Below are positions 1 through 14,200 of a stretch of 64,000 nucleotides of DNA, one piece after another. Both the position numbers and the translations under genes were made by a program. Within the stretch, counting starts at the first letter, position 1; each line of letters starts with the position of its first letter. Under the pieces are notes generated by a model. The model worked only from the letters and a program-made list of their open reading frames with translations. It made no database searches and had not been told where the DNA came from. This stretch comes from Syngnathus acus (taxonomy: Eukaryota > Chordata > Actinopteri > Syngnathiformes > Syngnathidae), in assembly GCF_901709675.1 (NCBI RefSeq), contig NC_051095.1, positions 1,301,001 to 1,365,000 on the forward strand, read 5' to 3'.

Positions 1-461
1 TAAATTGATTCATTTGATTTATTTTTTTCTACATTTTATCCTGGTCCGTTGGAATTTTCTTTGTTTTTTCGGTTGCAAAAAAAAAAAAATCTGCAGCGCT
101 AATAAAGTCATCTTTCTCCGGCAGCAGGTCTTAATTCAAGCGCTTCTCATTCAGGGCGCCTTTTATCAACGTTATTGCTCCAGAGGCAAACAGGGAAGGC
201 ATTTCTGTAAATAAATATGATGGCGTATTGATGGCTTATGCCTCGAGTTTGATGAGCATATCCGTCAGCCGCGCTTCAAAATTGAATCCGATCCAAAAGC
301 GGCAGCGATGCGACAATTACACACACAGCCGTTGATGCAGAAAAAAAAACAACAACCTCATTCCGACTTGATAGAGAAAAGAACAACAGCTCGATAATGC
401 CATTCCAATTTGCCGGCATTTGCCAAGTTATTTAGTGTGTGCTGTCTGCTTGCGTGTGCAG

Positions 462-582
462 GAAATGTACTCCAAAGGAATGATTCAGGCCTCCGCCGTC
501 CGCCAGGTGCAACCTTTCGGTGACAACAAGTTTGAGGTCATCACCTCGCTTCGCACATTTGTCTTCCGAGCCGAGAAAGAAG
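462..582 (+). CDS. arap2: arap2 exon A: PH1 beta strands
   Basis: Acceptor TGTGCAG precedes it and donor GTACGG follows. It starts in phase 0 and ends in phase 1. It encodes [17 protein letters not shown]... and ends ...TFVFRAEKE, the final strands of a PH domain ([17 protein letters not shown]). The preceding exon is outside the window, so this is the first visible coding segment. Confidence 0.9.
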
Positions 583-2239
583 GTACGGACTCCCGCTTTC
601 TCCCGCTTTCTCCCGATCTCGCCTGCTGAAGCGACACCTCGGTTATCATGGCTGCCGTTGAATTTGCGGTTCACGTGGTGTTAACGCCAAGGACAAATAT
701 CACACAAAAAAAACAACACGTGGGTCAGATTGCTCAAAAAAGTTGAAAATAATCATTAATAAAATAACTAAAAATAATGATCAAATAATTATATATACCG
801 TATTTTCCGGACTATAAGGCGCACCGGACTATAAGGCGCACCGTCAATGAATGGCCCATTTTAAAACTTTGTCCTTATATAAGGCGCACCGGACTATAAG
901 GCGCACCATTAATGCATCATGTCAGATTTTTAATCCAAATCAAATCATTCTCCATTTTATCATTTTTATTTCAACTTCAGACGCAACAAACTAATTTATA
1001 ATCACAAAATAATGATCCATAGTCTTTTTGATTCATGATTCATAGTCTTCAGCGGGCCACTTATGATTGATTTCATGACACAATGCTTCGGGCCAGTTTA
1101 GACTTAGGAATTTAGTCCGTATATAAGGTGCACCGGACTATAAGGCGCACTGTCGGCTTTTGAGAAAATTTTAGGTTTTTAGGTGCGCCTTATAGTCCGG
1201 AAAATACGGTATATATAATAATTATGAAATAAATAAAATAATTATAAAATAATATAGATACATAATATATATATATTTATGATAATATAAACATATAATG
1301 AGATCCAAAATAATAAGTGATAAAAATGATAAGAGCCAAAATAATTAGCGGGCGGCGGTGTTGTCCAATGTCAGCTCACAAACTGAAAAAGATGCCATTT
1401 CAATGAACGCAGTCAGTTAGAACTGATGAGCAAGCCCGCACAAATCAGAGACAACATAAATCGATTGCACATCAACCCTCAAATTGACCAAATTAAACAA
1501 AGGACCTTTTCACCGTCATTGTAGTTTATGTGAACAGATGGTGGACTTTCAGGGTTTTTTTTTTTTCCCGCCCTCACAATTTGTTCTTATGACTTAATGA
1601 AACTGTTTTTCAATTTTGTTCATTTTGGTCAACTCTGACGACCTCGTGAGGTCGGGCTCCCCTTCTCCGCGATGGGCGGGCGGCCTCGCACCAAGGTGGC
1701 CCCTCTTTTTGGAGCGAGCGTTTGCATGGAAAAGCCAGATCATCCCCTCATGCATCTTTAAACGAGCACGGCTCGCCTTGGAGCCAAGACTCATCAATCT
1801 TCGGGGAGCGCACCAGAACCGGGAAGACCCGAGGAGGCTGATGGCAAACCAAGGAAGTTAGTGGAGCGGAGTAAAGGAGCTGCTGAACATAAAGAGCCGA
1901 GCGGCCGGAGGAAGTGAAGGAATAATCGAGGGTGGGGGAGGAGGGGGGGTTCATGCGTGAGCCAGGTAGTGAAGAGGTAAAGGTGGCGACCACAGGGAGG
2001 CAAAAGCAGCAAGGAGTGAATAATTGACTGTCACGGATGGATGGATGGATGGATGGATGGATGGGTAGATGGATGGATGGATGGATGGGTAGATGGATTG
2101 ATGGATGGGTAGATGGATGGATGGATGATCGATGATAGCTAGCTAGCTATAGATAACTATCGATAGGTAGCTAGCTATAGATAGCTATAGATAGCTCGCT
2201 ATAGATACATGGATGGATAGATGGATAGCTATCATGATC

Positions 2240-2286
<47 letters not shown>

Positions 2287-5200
2287 TGTGCCACAAAACA
2301 GAATCCTTAACGTCCTCTTGACAAACAAAGCAAAGCAAACAAAAGAGGCCCAAGCATTCGTTTGCTTTTTTTTTTGACTCTATTCCTTTTGATGGAGGCC
2401 GCGTGGGCGGCCTTTAAGATCTCGTCGCCGAGCGCAGAGTGGACCTCGCTCTCCTTTCAAGCCACTTTACTCACTTCTCTCCTTGAGAGAAGTGAAATCA
2501 GCTCTGTAGCCCTGAACGCACAACAAGCATCCAAGTTTTTTGTTGTTGTTTTTTTAGCTAAAGTCAGCATCTACATTTTTGAAGAGTTTTACCTTTCCAT
2601 CTCATTTGAAACACATGCCAACATATCAATATACATGTAAATTGATGAGCTGTGTTTTTGTTAGATTTAGTTTTGCTTTCCACCGATCCTCATCAGACCC
2701 ACCTTTGTTTTGAGACACCATTAAAAAAAAAAAAAAAAATTTGACCTGTGCTAATGCTGGACATGCTAACAAAAATTAGCATTAATTCTCAAACAACCGC
2801 TCCATAAAAAAAAAACACATTTAGCAGCATCGCCTGTAACAAAACAACAATTAACCTTTCTATATTTAAACAGGAAAATATTCAACCAAAGCATTGAGTT
2901 TGGCATTTTTTCGCAGGTATGTCCAACATTCTCCCATGTGTCGTTGTGGGAACATAAACTCTAAATTCAGACAGTACAGTGTCAAAACCCATCAAAGTTT
3001 CATCGATGTTTTGGCCATGCTTGTACAGGCGACTGGAAATGAAATGAATTTAGCCGAGGCTTCACCGGACGATCTGGTGTACTCGCCAAACAACAAGCAA
3101 ATGTACTCAAAACACAAGCGCTCAGGCGTGCGCATGCTAACACGCCGCTCGCCCGCGTCCGCCGCTTCCTTTCTGTCTGGGACCGACAGCCCAGAAAAGG
3201 GAGGGAGGAAAGCCCTGAATAAAATACGAGGCAAATAGTCGAGAGCAGGACAGGTAATGGAAGTCAAAAAGCTGTCCGAGAACGGAACAGTAAAGCCCGC
3301 TGATGTAAAAAGCAGTCGGTAATGGAGGACGCCATTCATTATGGATGCGGTGGCCATTGTGAATTCAGAGGAAATTTGGGAGGTCAAAGTGGGTCAGCAT
3401 GTCAGCAAGCTAATTAAGGTCGCGGGGAGACAATGTCAGCTCCGTCAGATGATTGACAGCTCATTGAGGGGGCTGCCCGTCACTCAGGCAAGGGCACGCC
3501 AGCCAGGTCAGTCGTGAAAGAGATTTGGCGCTTTGATACAAGCGGCTACGTTTGTAAACGTGCCCCGGGTCGCCGCCGGTGCGATTACAACCGAGCCGTT
3601 CAGCAAATTCAAACTCGAGTCGCAAGCAATGCGATTTGGGAAAAAAAAATATATATATTATTGAACTTGGTAATTGACTAGATTAAAATAACAATTAAAA
3701 AAATAAATAAATAAATGATTTAACTTAAAAATTCAACGCTTTTATGAGAACCCTAAAATCTGAAAATTGTGTTTGATTAGGAAAAACAAAATCCCAAATT
3801 TAATTTTCACTTTTGATTTTTGAATCTTCATTACATTTAGTAAACCTCAACGCAGCTTTGCTTACCTTTAGGACATAATTGCGATTCAGAGAGCGAAGAC
3901 CTTCAACCCGCCTGGCTTCTGATGTAAATGAGTTTTTTTTATTTTTTGCCTCCACTCTTTTTCTGTTCCGTGGTGAAGTGTTGCCACAGCGGGCGGCGTG
4001 TGTTTACTCGTGTTGGGAGTACATAAATCCGTTTGTACGTTGGCGTTGCTTCTCCGAAGGGGGGGCGTTCAAAAGCGCATACTCCTTAACATGAAATATT
4101 CACGTGTTGGACTGCCCGCGAGCTTCGCCAAGGTTGTCTCCTTATGGAGTCCATTTTAGCTTCCTCGGCGCTCACTTTGTCTGTTTGGATTCCGTCAGAG
4201 AATGTCGGGGGACAATCTGAACGTTTCAAAAAGCACGTGTCAAGAAGGGGACCTTGAGACAAAAAAATAATGGCATTTGAAATTGCAATTGCTATATTGA
4301 GAGAGAAAAAAAAAAAATGCAATTATTGCAATTTTTCCAAATGGCTCAGCTCTGCTGGAGTCGCGGACTTGATGGCGATGACATTTCATTTGATTTTAAT
4401 TAACTGTTGTGCTCGCTCCAATTTGCGCTGCAAAAATGAGCTCGAGGCGTTCAAATCTTCGTTAAGCAGCTTTCAAGGATATTATTTTTTTTCTATCCGG
4501 TTGCGCTTGATCCCGTCCAAGTGGCTTTCGTGCTCAAAGCAGACAAAAATGAAACAAAAGTCTTTGAATGTTTCCTCGCCTAAATGTGTTTTTGGTCGGC
4601 AGGGGAGCGCCGCGAATGGATGGACAGTCTTCAGACGGCGGCGGCGGTGGCGCGGCTCCCGGACGGCTCCGGCCTGCGCCGCCATTCCTCCACCAGCAAG
4701 CGCGGCATGCTGGAGCTGCGCCCCCACAAAGGCCGAGTTTTGATCTCCCTGGCGGCCAGCAAAGTCCGGCTCTGCAAAAGTGAACAGGTACTCTCGCCGA
4801 CACCGTGGCGGCGTGAAAATGTAGCGCAGATAGTCATGAATATGGAACAATGTTTTATCCCTCCAAAATACAGTATAATTGTGTATTTATAAAAAGTTGT
4901 CTTCAAGCCTGCTAACTTAATGCTAACACGGATGGGCTAACAAATTGCCGTCGCATTCTTACAACCATTTGAGTCACAAATAATACTAACATGTATTTTC
5001 TTTATCCTCCGCAAAGAATGGCTAATATTACTGATTCTTACCGTGCTTTTGCGTCTGTCAATCTATGTGCGTGTACCTTTGTGGCCATAAGGTGCAGCAC
5101 AATGTTTTATAAATATTTTCTTTTTCATTTCATTTGATTCTCTCAATTTAATTGAATATATTTACGTATTTATTTATTTATATTTATTATCTTTTGCAAA

Positions 5201-8200
5201 ATTATTTTGAGCACGAGCCCGAGTGAGGGCCCACAAACTTCAACCGCAGAAGCGGTAAATGAGGTACGTCTCTTCAAGTAGGGTTCAAAGCGGCATTGTT
5301 TTTTTTGTTTTTTTTCTTTTCTTTCGCTTATGATCAGCTTTCTTTTCGGCACTCTCGCTCTCTTAAGCGAGTCTAATGAAGTCCTGATATTCTTACATCC
5401 TGCTGGGACAGAAGGGTGGGAAATAGCACGTCGCATTGATGCTATTTCCTCTCGAGTTGAGACCGCTACAGGCAGACGTTGCCTTCACCCGCTGTTGTGC
5501 TGTTTGCCTTTCATTATTTTCTTCATTAGCCCGAGCAAACATCTCGGTTAGATTTCGCTTTCGGGTTTCCCTCCGCGTCAGCACATTTCCGATCAAGGCG
5601 GGAGAAAATCCAAATTAATTGTATTTTTACAGCTGGAGATCAATCTGGCGGCGGGCGCGCATCTTGGCTTTGTGTGTGTGTGCGCAGCGAGGTCGTGGAG
5701 AGATGGAACGCTAAAAGACGAGAGTGGGAAGTAGAGACTCGCCCCGTTGGGGCTCAGCGGAGTGGAGTATTTAATCTAAGATGATGAAGGAGCTATTGGT
5801 AACACGGGCGCGCCGGCTCCTCCTCTGCTGCCGCCGCCCCGGACTCATTTGTCACGGGTCGCGGGCCGCATTTGAGGGCATTCAAGCACCGAGGTAAAGA
5901 CAGTCCGAAGTCAGACGTGAGCAAGACCTTGCTCTCCTTTCCGTTGATCAAGATAAGACCTTTGCAAACTTTTACTTTGGAAAACATTGATCGACGTTTT
6001 TTTGCCCGTTTTTTGACATTAGAGCGCGAACGAAGAACAAAATCGGAATTAGTTTGTTAGTTTTAAACAATGACCTGGTGTTGAATGAGATGGCAGTAAC
6101 TAATATTTTTTTCGATCCAAATAAATGAAGTGAAAAACAGTAATTACAAGAAAATAAATCAAACTGACCAAAAGAAATGAAGCAGTTTCTTTTTTGGGGG
6201 GGGGTACCTTTTCCCCAAACTGCAGTGATTTGAAAATTGTACTCTACTACTTTGCAATGTCGATTTAAATCCGATTACTTGTTCAGCCCTGGCTGTCACT
6301 AAGAATTATTTTTAGATTCAACTCTCCTATTGATTCATCCATCAAATATACTCGGTCCAGAATATGGTTTTTGAAATGAGTTTTCAGGCAGAAATGTTTG
6401 CGGTGCTCCTTGACCCCGCCCCTCAGCTGTGATTGGCTGGCGACCAACCACTTCCTCTCTCAGGTCGAACGGCCTCGTGTCCCAACTACTACATCAATTC
6501 TTGAACTCTAATTAGCCCCCCTTCCTCATACCGTCTCTCCTCAAGCGCTGTTAAAGTTCCCTTGGCTCCTGGGAATTAGGTGAGTTATTTTTACCGCCAT
6601 GCCAATCACTTCCTGCCGCCAAGAAGCTTGTGCGCGTGTGTTGCAAGACTTGCCGGCCTTAATTGGCTGCCTCACAGAATTGACGGTTATTAGGTAGAAG
6701 GCGTATCCAGGTGAGCACTCTGATGTTTACCGATGGAGAGACATTTGAGAAACCTCTGGGCTCCGTACTCTGCCCCCTTTTATTTTATGTCTTAAAGCAA
6801 TAAGAAGTGCCAAATATTTGCCCTCCAAAATTTTAATTTAAAAAGTGGAGACGAAAGTTGATAAAACAGTTTGAATAAAATAAAATCGTGAACAGTCTGG
6901 CGGGAAAATTCCGATTTCATTGTCAGTAGGGATGTAAAAAAAAAAGATTGTGATTTAACATTATTCACAAAAGATGGACGAGGCCACATTGGGCAGCACA
7001 TGGCCCAATGTGGCCTTGTCCATTTTTTCTTTTCCCCCAAATCCCATTTTTTGGAGGCTCACCTCTGGACTGTCACGGCCGCTTTGAGGAATGACCACAA
7101 AAGTTTTTCTTTCACTCATGCCGCCCTCTTTTTGGTTAGACCTTGCGAGCTTATCGGGCTTCCGGGGCAGTTTGTCTGCATCGTCATCATTTTTTATTTC
7201 ATTTGTTCTATCTTTGTCCTCCAGGTTGTTGGGAGTCCTCAGACGCCCCTTCTGCCTTTTTCCAAGTTTTAAGTACAATCCTCACTCAGACGACCCGGTT
7301 CAGGCCAATGTCGACGTGTGCGCGATTGCCTGTCACAAACTATTTCGAGCGGGACTCTTTTTCCTTAAAAAAAAAAAAAAAAGCCAGCAAGACTGACAAT
7401 GCGGCTGTTGTAAATGTAGCTCTCTCTCCTTCTGTGTTTGTTAGCTTGGATGAGAGCGAATTACTTTGCAAGCCGGTGCGGGAAAAAACGAGCTGTGACT
7501 TTAATGAGGCAAGCAGGTGATCGTGCGTTATTTGCGGGGAGGGGGCGAGCGGGTGTCTAAATTTGGCCTGGAAACAGAAGCTTGAGATGCTGTCTGCCGA
7601 AGACTAATGGCTCTCGCAATGCCTGATGTATTTGCTTCAAGGTGTACGGAGCTTTCGCACAAATTAAATGCGGCGTCTGGCTCGGAAGAAAAAGCAAAAG
7701 TGAATACTCCATATCAGCAGAAGCGAGTTTCGGGCCTCAAACTCGTCAAATTATCATGCCGATTATTTAAATTGTGGAATCTTTTGTCAATTAATTGAGT
7801 TTGAATTTTAATCCCCTTTATCGATTAACAGGTCATTATTTGGCAGTGTAGAAAATGCAGAAATGTCAATTTGTGAGTCATTAGTCCCAATTTTTGTGTT
7901 TTTATTCAACACAAAGATGATCAGTCTGCCAGAATATCAATTTGGGATGGACGAGTATCCATCGCCTTACTTTACCGTATCGGCTGATACCAGGAACTGT
8001 TTTGGAAATCGTTTTGGCCAATGCCCGTTGTGCTTTGTGTTCCGTAAGGACTACCAGGCGGGCCTGGCTATCTGCGAAGTGGATTTGACGGCCGCCAGGA
8101 TCCGAGACACCGATCGGAGGATCTTTGAAATCAACACGCCCTTTAAGAGCTTCTGGTACGTCTGCAAGCCTTTGTTTGTCCCACTGAAATGTTTCGAGTT

Positions 8201-11200
8201 GACAATATTCAGAACGTAATCTGATTGGTCGAAATAAGAAGCAGGCAGTTAGGCAGGTTACATTTACATGGCAACACAGAGAAGCTGCAATCCGATTGGA
8301 CAAAAAAAATAAATTGTGAAACTTGCGCAGCCATGCAGTGAAATGAAGACAAAAGACGGAAATAAATTCCTACGACTTCATGTCAGCTTTAAAATGGACT
8401 CACAATACTTAATGGCGCCACTGCTGATAAAATCAAACTGGCACTATGTTACAAATGATAAACTGTTTACGTTCATTTGAAATTGACATATTCACTTGTA
8501 TTTTTATTATATTATTATATAAGGTTTTATTTAATTTTTAAAAAAAAAATCTTCTCTTTAAATAAATAAATAAACGATAAATACATTAAAAATAAATAAA
8601 TAAATGGACTATACAAACTCATTACACAAAAGGTTAAACATTGGAAAGAAAGAAAAGACAATCAGATATCGTGAATCAATAAATCAATACATGTCATCGG
8701 TCAGTCTTTTTAATACAACAGAGTGAATGGAATGATTTATTTTCATTTTTTAAATTTATTTTTAATGAACCCCAGTCTTGAAGCTTGGCAGCTATCTGCA
8801 GAACCTTTGAGGCGACTCCGTGTTCCCTCAGGCCCGACAATCAATAAGCGCGCTGCTTGTTTGAGCTGTAATGGCCCATTTAGAACACAAGCAGCACAAA
8901 GCAGCGCTTGTTTGTTTGTGCGTGCCGAATACCGCCACCCCTCCACCACACTTTCTTTTTCTCCCCCCTCCCCCCTTTGCCTTTTGTAGTAGATTGACTT
9001 GATTTATGTAAGACCCTCCCTCGTTCCTCCAATGCTCGGCCGCACGTCCAATCGATCTGTTTGTGTACGGGTCCGTAATGGTCTCGTGGTTTGGCACTTT
9101 GGTTAATAACCTTTACGTAATTGCCTTTTTTTTTTTTTTTTGAGCAACCTCACTTTCAAAGAAAAAAAAGTAAGTGGAATTAAAATGAGCTCCAATTGTT
9201 TTGATGAGGTGAATGCCGAGAGGCTCGGATTGTGTGTGTGTGTGTGTAGAATCGATTGGTCACCCTGGGAGTCTTGTGCTACCTGCTGAAGGTGAGGATT
9301 AGCCCGAGAATCATCTAATCACTTTAGGCTGGGCAGACTCACTTTGGCTTTTCCATTGTTTTGCTGCCATGGCTGACTTTTATTAGTGGTGAGAATGACA
9401 ATTAGGAAGCGGCGAGGACGCCCAACGCCACAAAGACATTCGAGTTTGGCTCAAAGAAAACTTGTGGCAAAACACTCGGATTGAAATAAATGTGTCGCTA
9501 AATGCTTTAGCTCAAGGGAGTGCTGACAGTATAACCCCTGGCAAAAAATGCCACGTGCTTAGCTTTGTGTGTCGAGCTTATGCGGGTTGTATTACCGGGA
9601 TTGACCTGTGAGAGGCAGCGTAGCGCCACACAGCATACAAATACAAAAAAGAAGAACGTGACCAGCGTGATTATGTGCAGCTTCACGGCCGAGTCGGAGC
9701 AGGAGAAGTCGGAGTGGATCGAAGCGGTTCGGGAATCCATCGCAGAGACGCTGTGCGACTACGAGGTGGCCGAGAAGATCTGGTCCAACGAGGCCAACCG
9801 TAACTGCGCCGACTGTCGCGCCGCCCAGCCGGAGTGGGCGTCGCTCAACCTGGGCGTGGTCATCTGCAAGAAGTGTGAGAGTAAGTCAGAAGGAACAGTG
9901 GATGTGTGTGTTCTGTGCAGCCCAACTAGTCGATCTTTGTTTGCGGAATATAAATAGAACAAGTCTTTATCCATCTCAGCGGCGGCCATTTTGGAATTTG
10001 CTGTCGACTGAAAATGACATCACAGTTGACAGGTCTTAACCAATCAGGGCTCAGCAGTTTTCTGAAGCTGAGACGTCTTCTTTTATTTTTTTAACCAAAC
10101 GCTCGCAATTAATGAATTAATTAGTAGGACGCTCAACATTTTGCCATTTTGGCATTTGCTGTCGGCTAAAAATAACATCACAGTTGCCAGGTCCCGACCA
10201 ATCACGGCTCACCATTTTTTTTTTTCTTGCAATGAATTAATTGGTATGACACTCAACAGTATCGGAATCTTAAACTGGCTCGGCGCACGTGTACCTTCCC
10301 TCCACGCCTGCCTACTTGTGGCTCCGTGCCCGAGAGCCACGACTTTGAAAGCCGTTCCTCACCTCACCTCTTGCAGAGCCCGTGTAATTGCCAGCCATCA
10401 GATCTCCAACATCCCTTCTCAAACACCCTTAAATGATTTCATTTGCCGGAGTGTTTAATATTACATTTGGTCGACACGCTCGGCGAGAGAGAGCGCCAGC
10501 GTGAAGCGCGGCCGCTCGGCTGGCCGGCAGACCGGCGCTCCCCTTTAAATTAGACGGCGCTCCATCTGGAATACCGATGACTTGCCGCACTTCTAATTAG
10601 CGCTCTGATGTCACGGACAATAAAGAGAAATGCTGAACAAGAGGAAGAGGGAAGAAGTAATGAGAAAGCTAATGGTAGAAATGATCCCAGGCTGGCTTTT
10701 GGTCGCCTTCTCGCTGCAAAAGCGAATTAATTTTAATCGTCTGATGTGGGGAATTTTCATGCCATCACATTTCCATTAGTTGACTTGCCTTTTTAGAGTC
10801 GGCAATGGTCCATTTTGGGTAACTTTTGCTTACTGGCCAAACCCGTGAAAATCCTCCCCCAAAATTGAAATGGCTTATTCTTCTCTATCAAAATTGTTTT
10901 CTGGTTGTTTTTATTTAAAATAAAAAGACAAAACAACAAAAATATTTTTTACCCTCTCGTGCCAAGGGCTCTCGCATAAATAACCCCAAAATTGATGATT
11001 TTGTGCATATTTTCATAATAATCAACTCACTGAAAGATTGTAAAATGATGTTACTTGTTATCGTGTGTTTGTCCTGCATGTCAAAAAAATAGTCTGGCCG
11101 ACTCACCCGTACCATCGGCCGCCATTGTGCACATTAGCAACACTCTTTAGCGGTGAATCTGTCAACTGGTGAACTTTTCGGGTGGTTGAAATTGTTTGAA

Positions 11201-14200
11201 ATAATAATCAACATATCATCTGCTTTATATTTTACCCGGAAGACTACTTTTTTTTTTCTAGCTATTTATCATGGCCCAATCTTCATCTCTGGTGAGGAAA
11301 TTGTATTGGAATTGCTCTGAAGCATTGGTGTCAAACCCAAGGCCCGGGGGCCAGATACGGCCCACCATATCATTTTATATGGCCCATGAAGACAAATTTT
11401 GCATCAACTTTGTATCATTACTAAAATTACAAATTGTAAATTAGAGATATTGCTAGCAATTTTTATTACCATTCGTCTTTTTCAAATATTTGAACAGTTT
11501 TTACTAGTCTCTCATTTCAATCTAGTTATTCGTCAGTTTGTTTTGTAGCCTATACTGTATATAGATGACGTTGACAATCATAATGGCTCTTCCGATAGCC
11601 GCGATGCGGCCCGTGACGCAAATGAGTTTGACACCCCTGCTGAAGGGCTGTGTGCCATCTAGTGGCGAACACTGTCATTACAACTTAAAACTACTCCTCA
11701 AGAGTATAAACATGTTCAACAATTCTGGACTGACCCTCAAACCATATTTGGCTTGTTATTTCTATTATGGCTGAGTGTTCCTTAGGAGTTTTCTTTTTAA
11801 TAACATCACCCCCTGTCAACACATTTTCCGCTTTATTTTTAGCACAGCGTAATAAAAGTTTGACTCGTTTGGCACCGAGCGAACAGGATAATTCCGCAGG
11901 AGGAAATAGAGCCTCGCCTCGTGTACTGTCACTGCAGTCGCCCGGAAAACTTTTTAATTGGGGGTGAAATGTGTGGCCGCTTGGCCTTTCTGCTGGGCGA
12001 GGCGGCGTGATGGGAATGCCCTTTTTTGTCGTCTGTCGAGCTTCTCCGGGAAAGATGAAGACATTTGGCCTGTTCGGATGCCACCGTCGCGCACCGACAC
12101 GCTCGCCGTCTCCGTTTCCTCGACAACAAGCGTTAATGTCGCGCTCTGGATGCTCGGCGCGTCGTTAAAGCGTATCGGCGAGAGTCGCTGCTGCCGTATA
12201 CACGTATGTCACGTATTTGGAGAGCCGAGTATTTTTTGTCGTTAGTAAAAAAAAAAATTCAGAACCGCTAGTTTGAACTATGAACGTCGGCTCGTGTAAA
12301 CATTTTCCGAGCGGGCTTCAATTATGGCTATTTGCTTCTTAGCATCTGCTTTTCAAGTTGTTTTTGTTGCCTTCAATTTGTGTCACGCCAGGCAGCTTGC
12401 TCTACTTGAGACAAATTTCCGTCCGCGCCCGCCGCCATCGCTCGCCGTATAATCATTCGCACGTTTCCCCCGTCTCATGTATTATTCACGGGACTTCGGC
12501 CACTAGCGACCCCCGAGAAGCCGCTCGGCCGGATAAACAGGCCGCCGAGCAAACCCAATGAATTACTCATGATTCATTAGCAATGAACGGCGTCTCGTTC
12601 ATTTGCAATTAAGCAGCGCCGAGGGGACTAAAACGCGTCTGTTTCTTCTCCAACGCCGCCAGGGCAGCACCGCTCGCTCGGCCACAACATCTCCAAAGTG
12701 CGCAGCTTGAAGCTGGACACCGGAATCTGGAGCAACGAGCTGGTGGAGGTAGCACATTTATACCCACGTCATACACGGCGACATTTTGTCCATTGTGTGG
12801 TTCCTCACCCGCTCAGCTCTTCTTGGAAGTGGGCAACCAGAAGGCCAACACTTTCTGGGCCGCCCAACTGCCCCCAGAGGAAGAGCTCTGCGCCGGCGCT
12901 TCGGACGAGCAACGCGCCACTTTCGTCCGCAGGAAGTATCGGGAGAGAAAGTACTGCCGAGTCCTCGAGGACCTTCATGACTCGGAGCAGCTCAACAAGG
13001 TGAACTTTTTAAAACCCTAAATCAGGGGTGTCAAATTTATTTTTGTGGCGGGCCGCATCATAGTTTGGGCCATTCAAATGGTCAATTTTAAAATCATAAT
13101 AAAAACTGTCCGAATATTTAAAAATAGAATATTGAAATCAAATATTTAAAAATAGAAATTATTTCAAAAAATGAAAATTGCTAACAATATCTCCATTTTT
13201 TTTAAAGTGAAAACAATTTGAAATTTTGGAAATTTCTGTCTTCGCGGGCCACCTAAAATGATGTGGCGGGCCGCATCTGGCCCCCCGGGCCTTGTCTTTG
13301 ACACCCGTGCCCTAAATATTCCCCAAACCGTCAAAACCTTCCATTGTCCGACTGAAATTTCGTGAATCGGTGACTCCACCGCTGGCAAACGACAACGATC
13401 AAAGAGACTAGAAAGCGTCTGTAAGCGACCGCGACAGATTTGGACGGGATCAACCTTACGCAAGCGCTTGAAAAATCACCCCGCAAGATCACAGCGCGTG
13501 TTCATAAATCACAAGCGATGTATGTAAAAAGACAAATTCTCAGCATAAGCATCGCCGGTGAAGCTAATTTCACGGGACGTCTCGTCTTAGTTGCGCGTCG
13601 GATCTATTTAGCACCACGCAAAAAGCCTCTTCCTCGGGGAGTCCAGAGACGGCACCAAAGACGTTTATGGATTCGCCGGGTCGGCGTGTATAGCGGGCGG
13701 GTGACTCTTTCGACTGTCACGTTACAATTCGGATAAATGCAAGTGATTTATGTCTGATCGCATTCGCCCGCCTCCTTCATCAAAGGCAGCCCGGCTTCAA
13801 CTTTTTACAGAAATTCTCTCCGAGTCCAAGCGTCATCGGCGTCAAAAAAGGCTTTTCGGTTATTTTGTAAGCAATTATGAATCAATCAATTATTACTACT
13901 GACAACATTCAGTCCTCCACGTAGAATCTTATGGACTCGTCTTTGCTTTCCCAAATTTTTTGCGTCTTCCTCTCCTATTCCCACGGCCCCCATTAGAAGC
14001 TCATATCGCGGTGACCTCCGGCGAGTCTCGGCAGGCGGCGTGACCTAGAGAAGAGAGCGTCAAAGGACCTCTTTTTGTCGTTACGCGTGCGCGCAAATCC
14101 CACCAGTAATTGCCGTGACACGCAAGGTCATTTTGTAGAAATGATAGGGGAGAAGGGCAGCCGGCGTCAGATGCGCCGTCTGACCCTTGACGTGTTTTGT

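Larger units (their letters stand above)
583..4602 (+). other. arap2 intron with repeats, no other gene seen
   Basis: About 4 kb. It holds a TIR element (798-1209), a GGAT/GA simple-repeat cluster (2035-2282) and AT-rich stretches. An ORF at 2894-3238 has no recognisable domain and lies antisense to an equally plausible ORF. I see no coding signal. Confidence 0.7.
9881..12662 (+). other. arap2 intron with tandem duplication and hAT-like element
   Basis: About 2.8 kb. It contains a degenerate direct duplication (9985-10259) and a hAT-like element (11323-11639). The parts at 10440-10780 and 11850-12600 look unique and moderately GC-rich. No coding evidence beyond shadow ORFs. Confidence 0.65.

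Noticed and set aside
2894-3387. ORFs of 114 (plus) and 131 (minus) codons
   Set aside because: They overlap each other on opposite strands within an arap2 intron. Neither has a recognisable motif.
4482-4906. Several ORFs over arap2 exon B
   Set aside because: Shadows in other frames of a GC-rich exon whose true frame is fixed by PH-domain motifs and splice phase.
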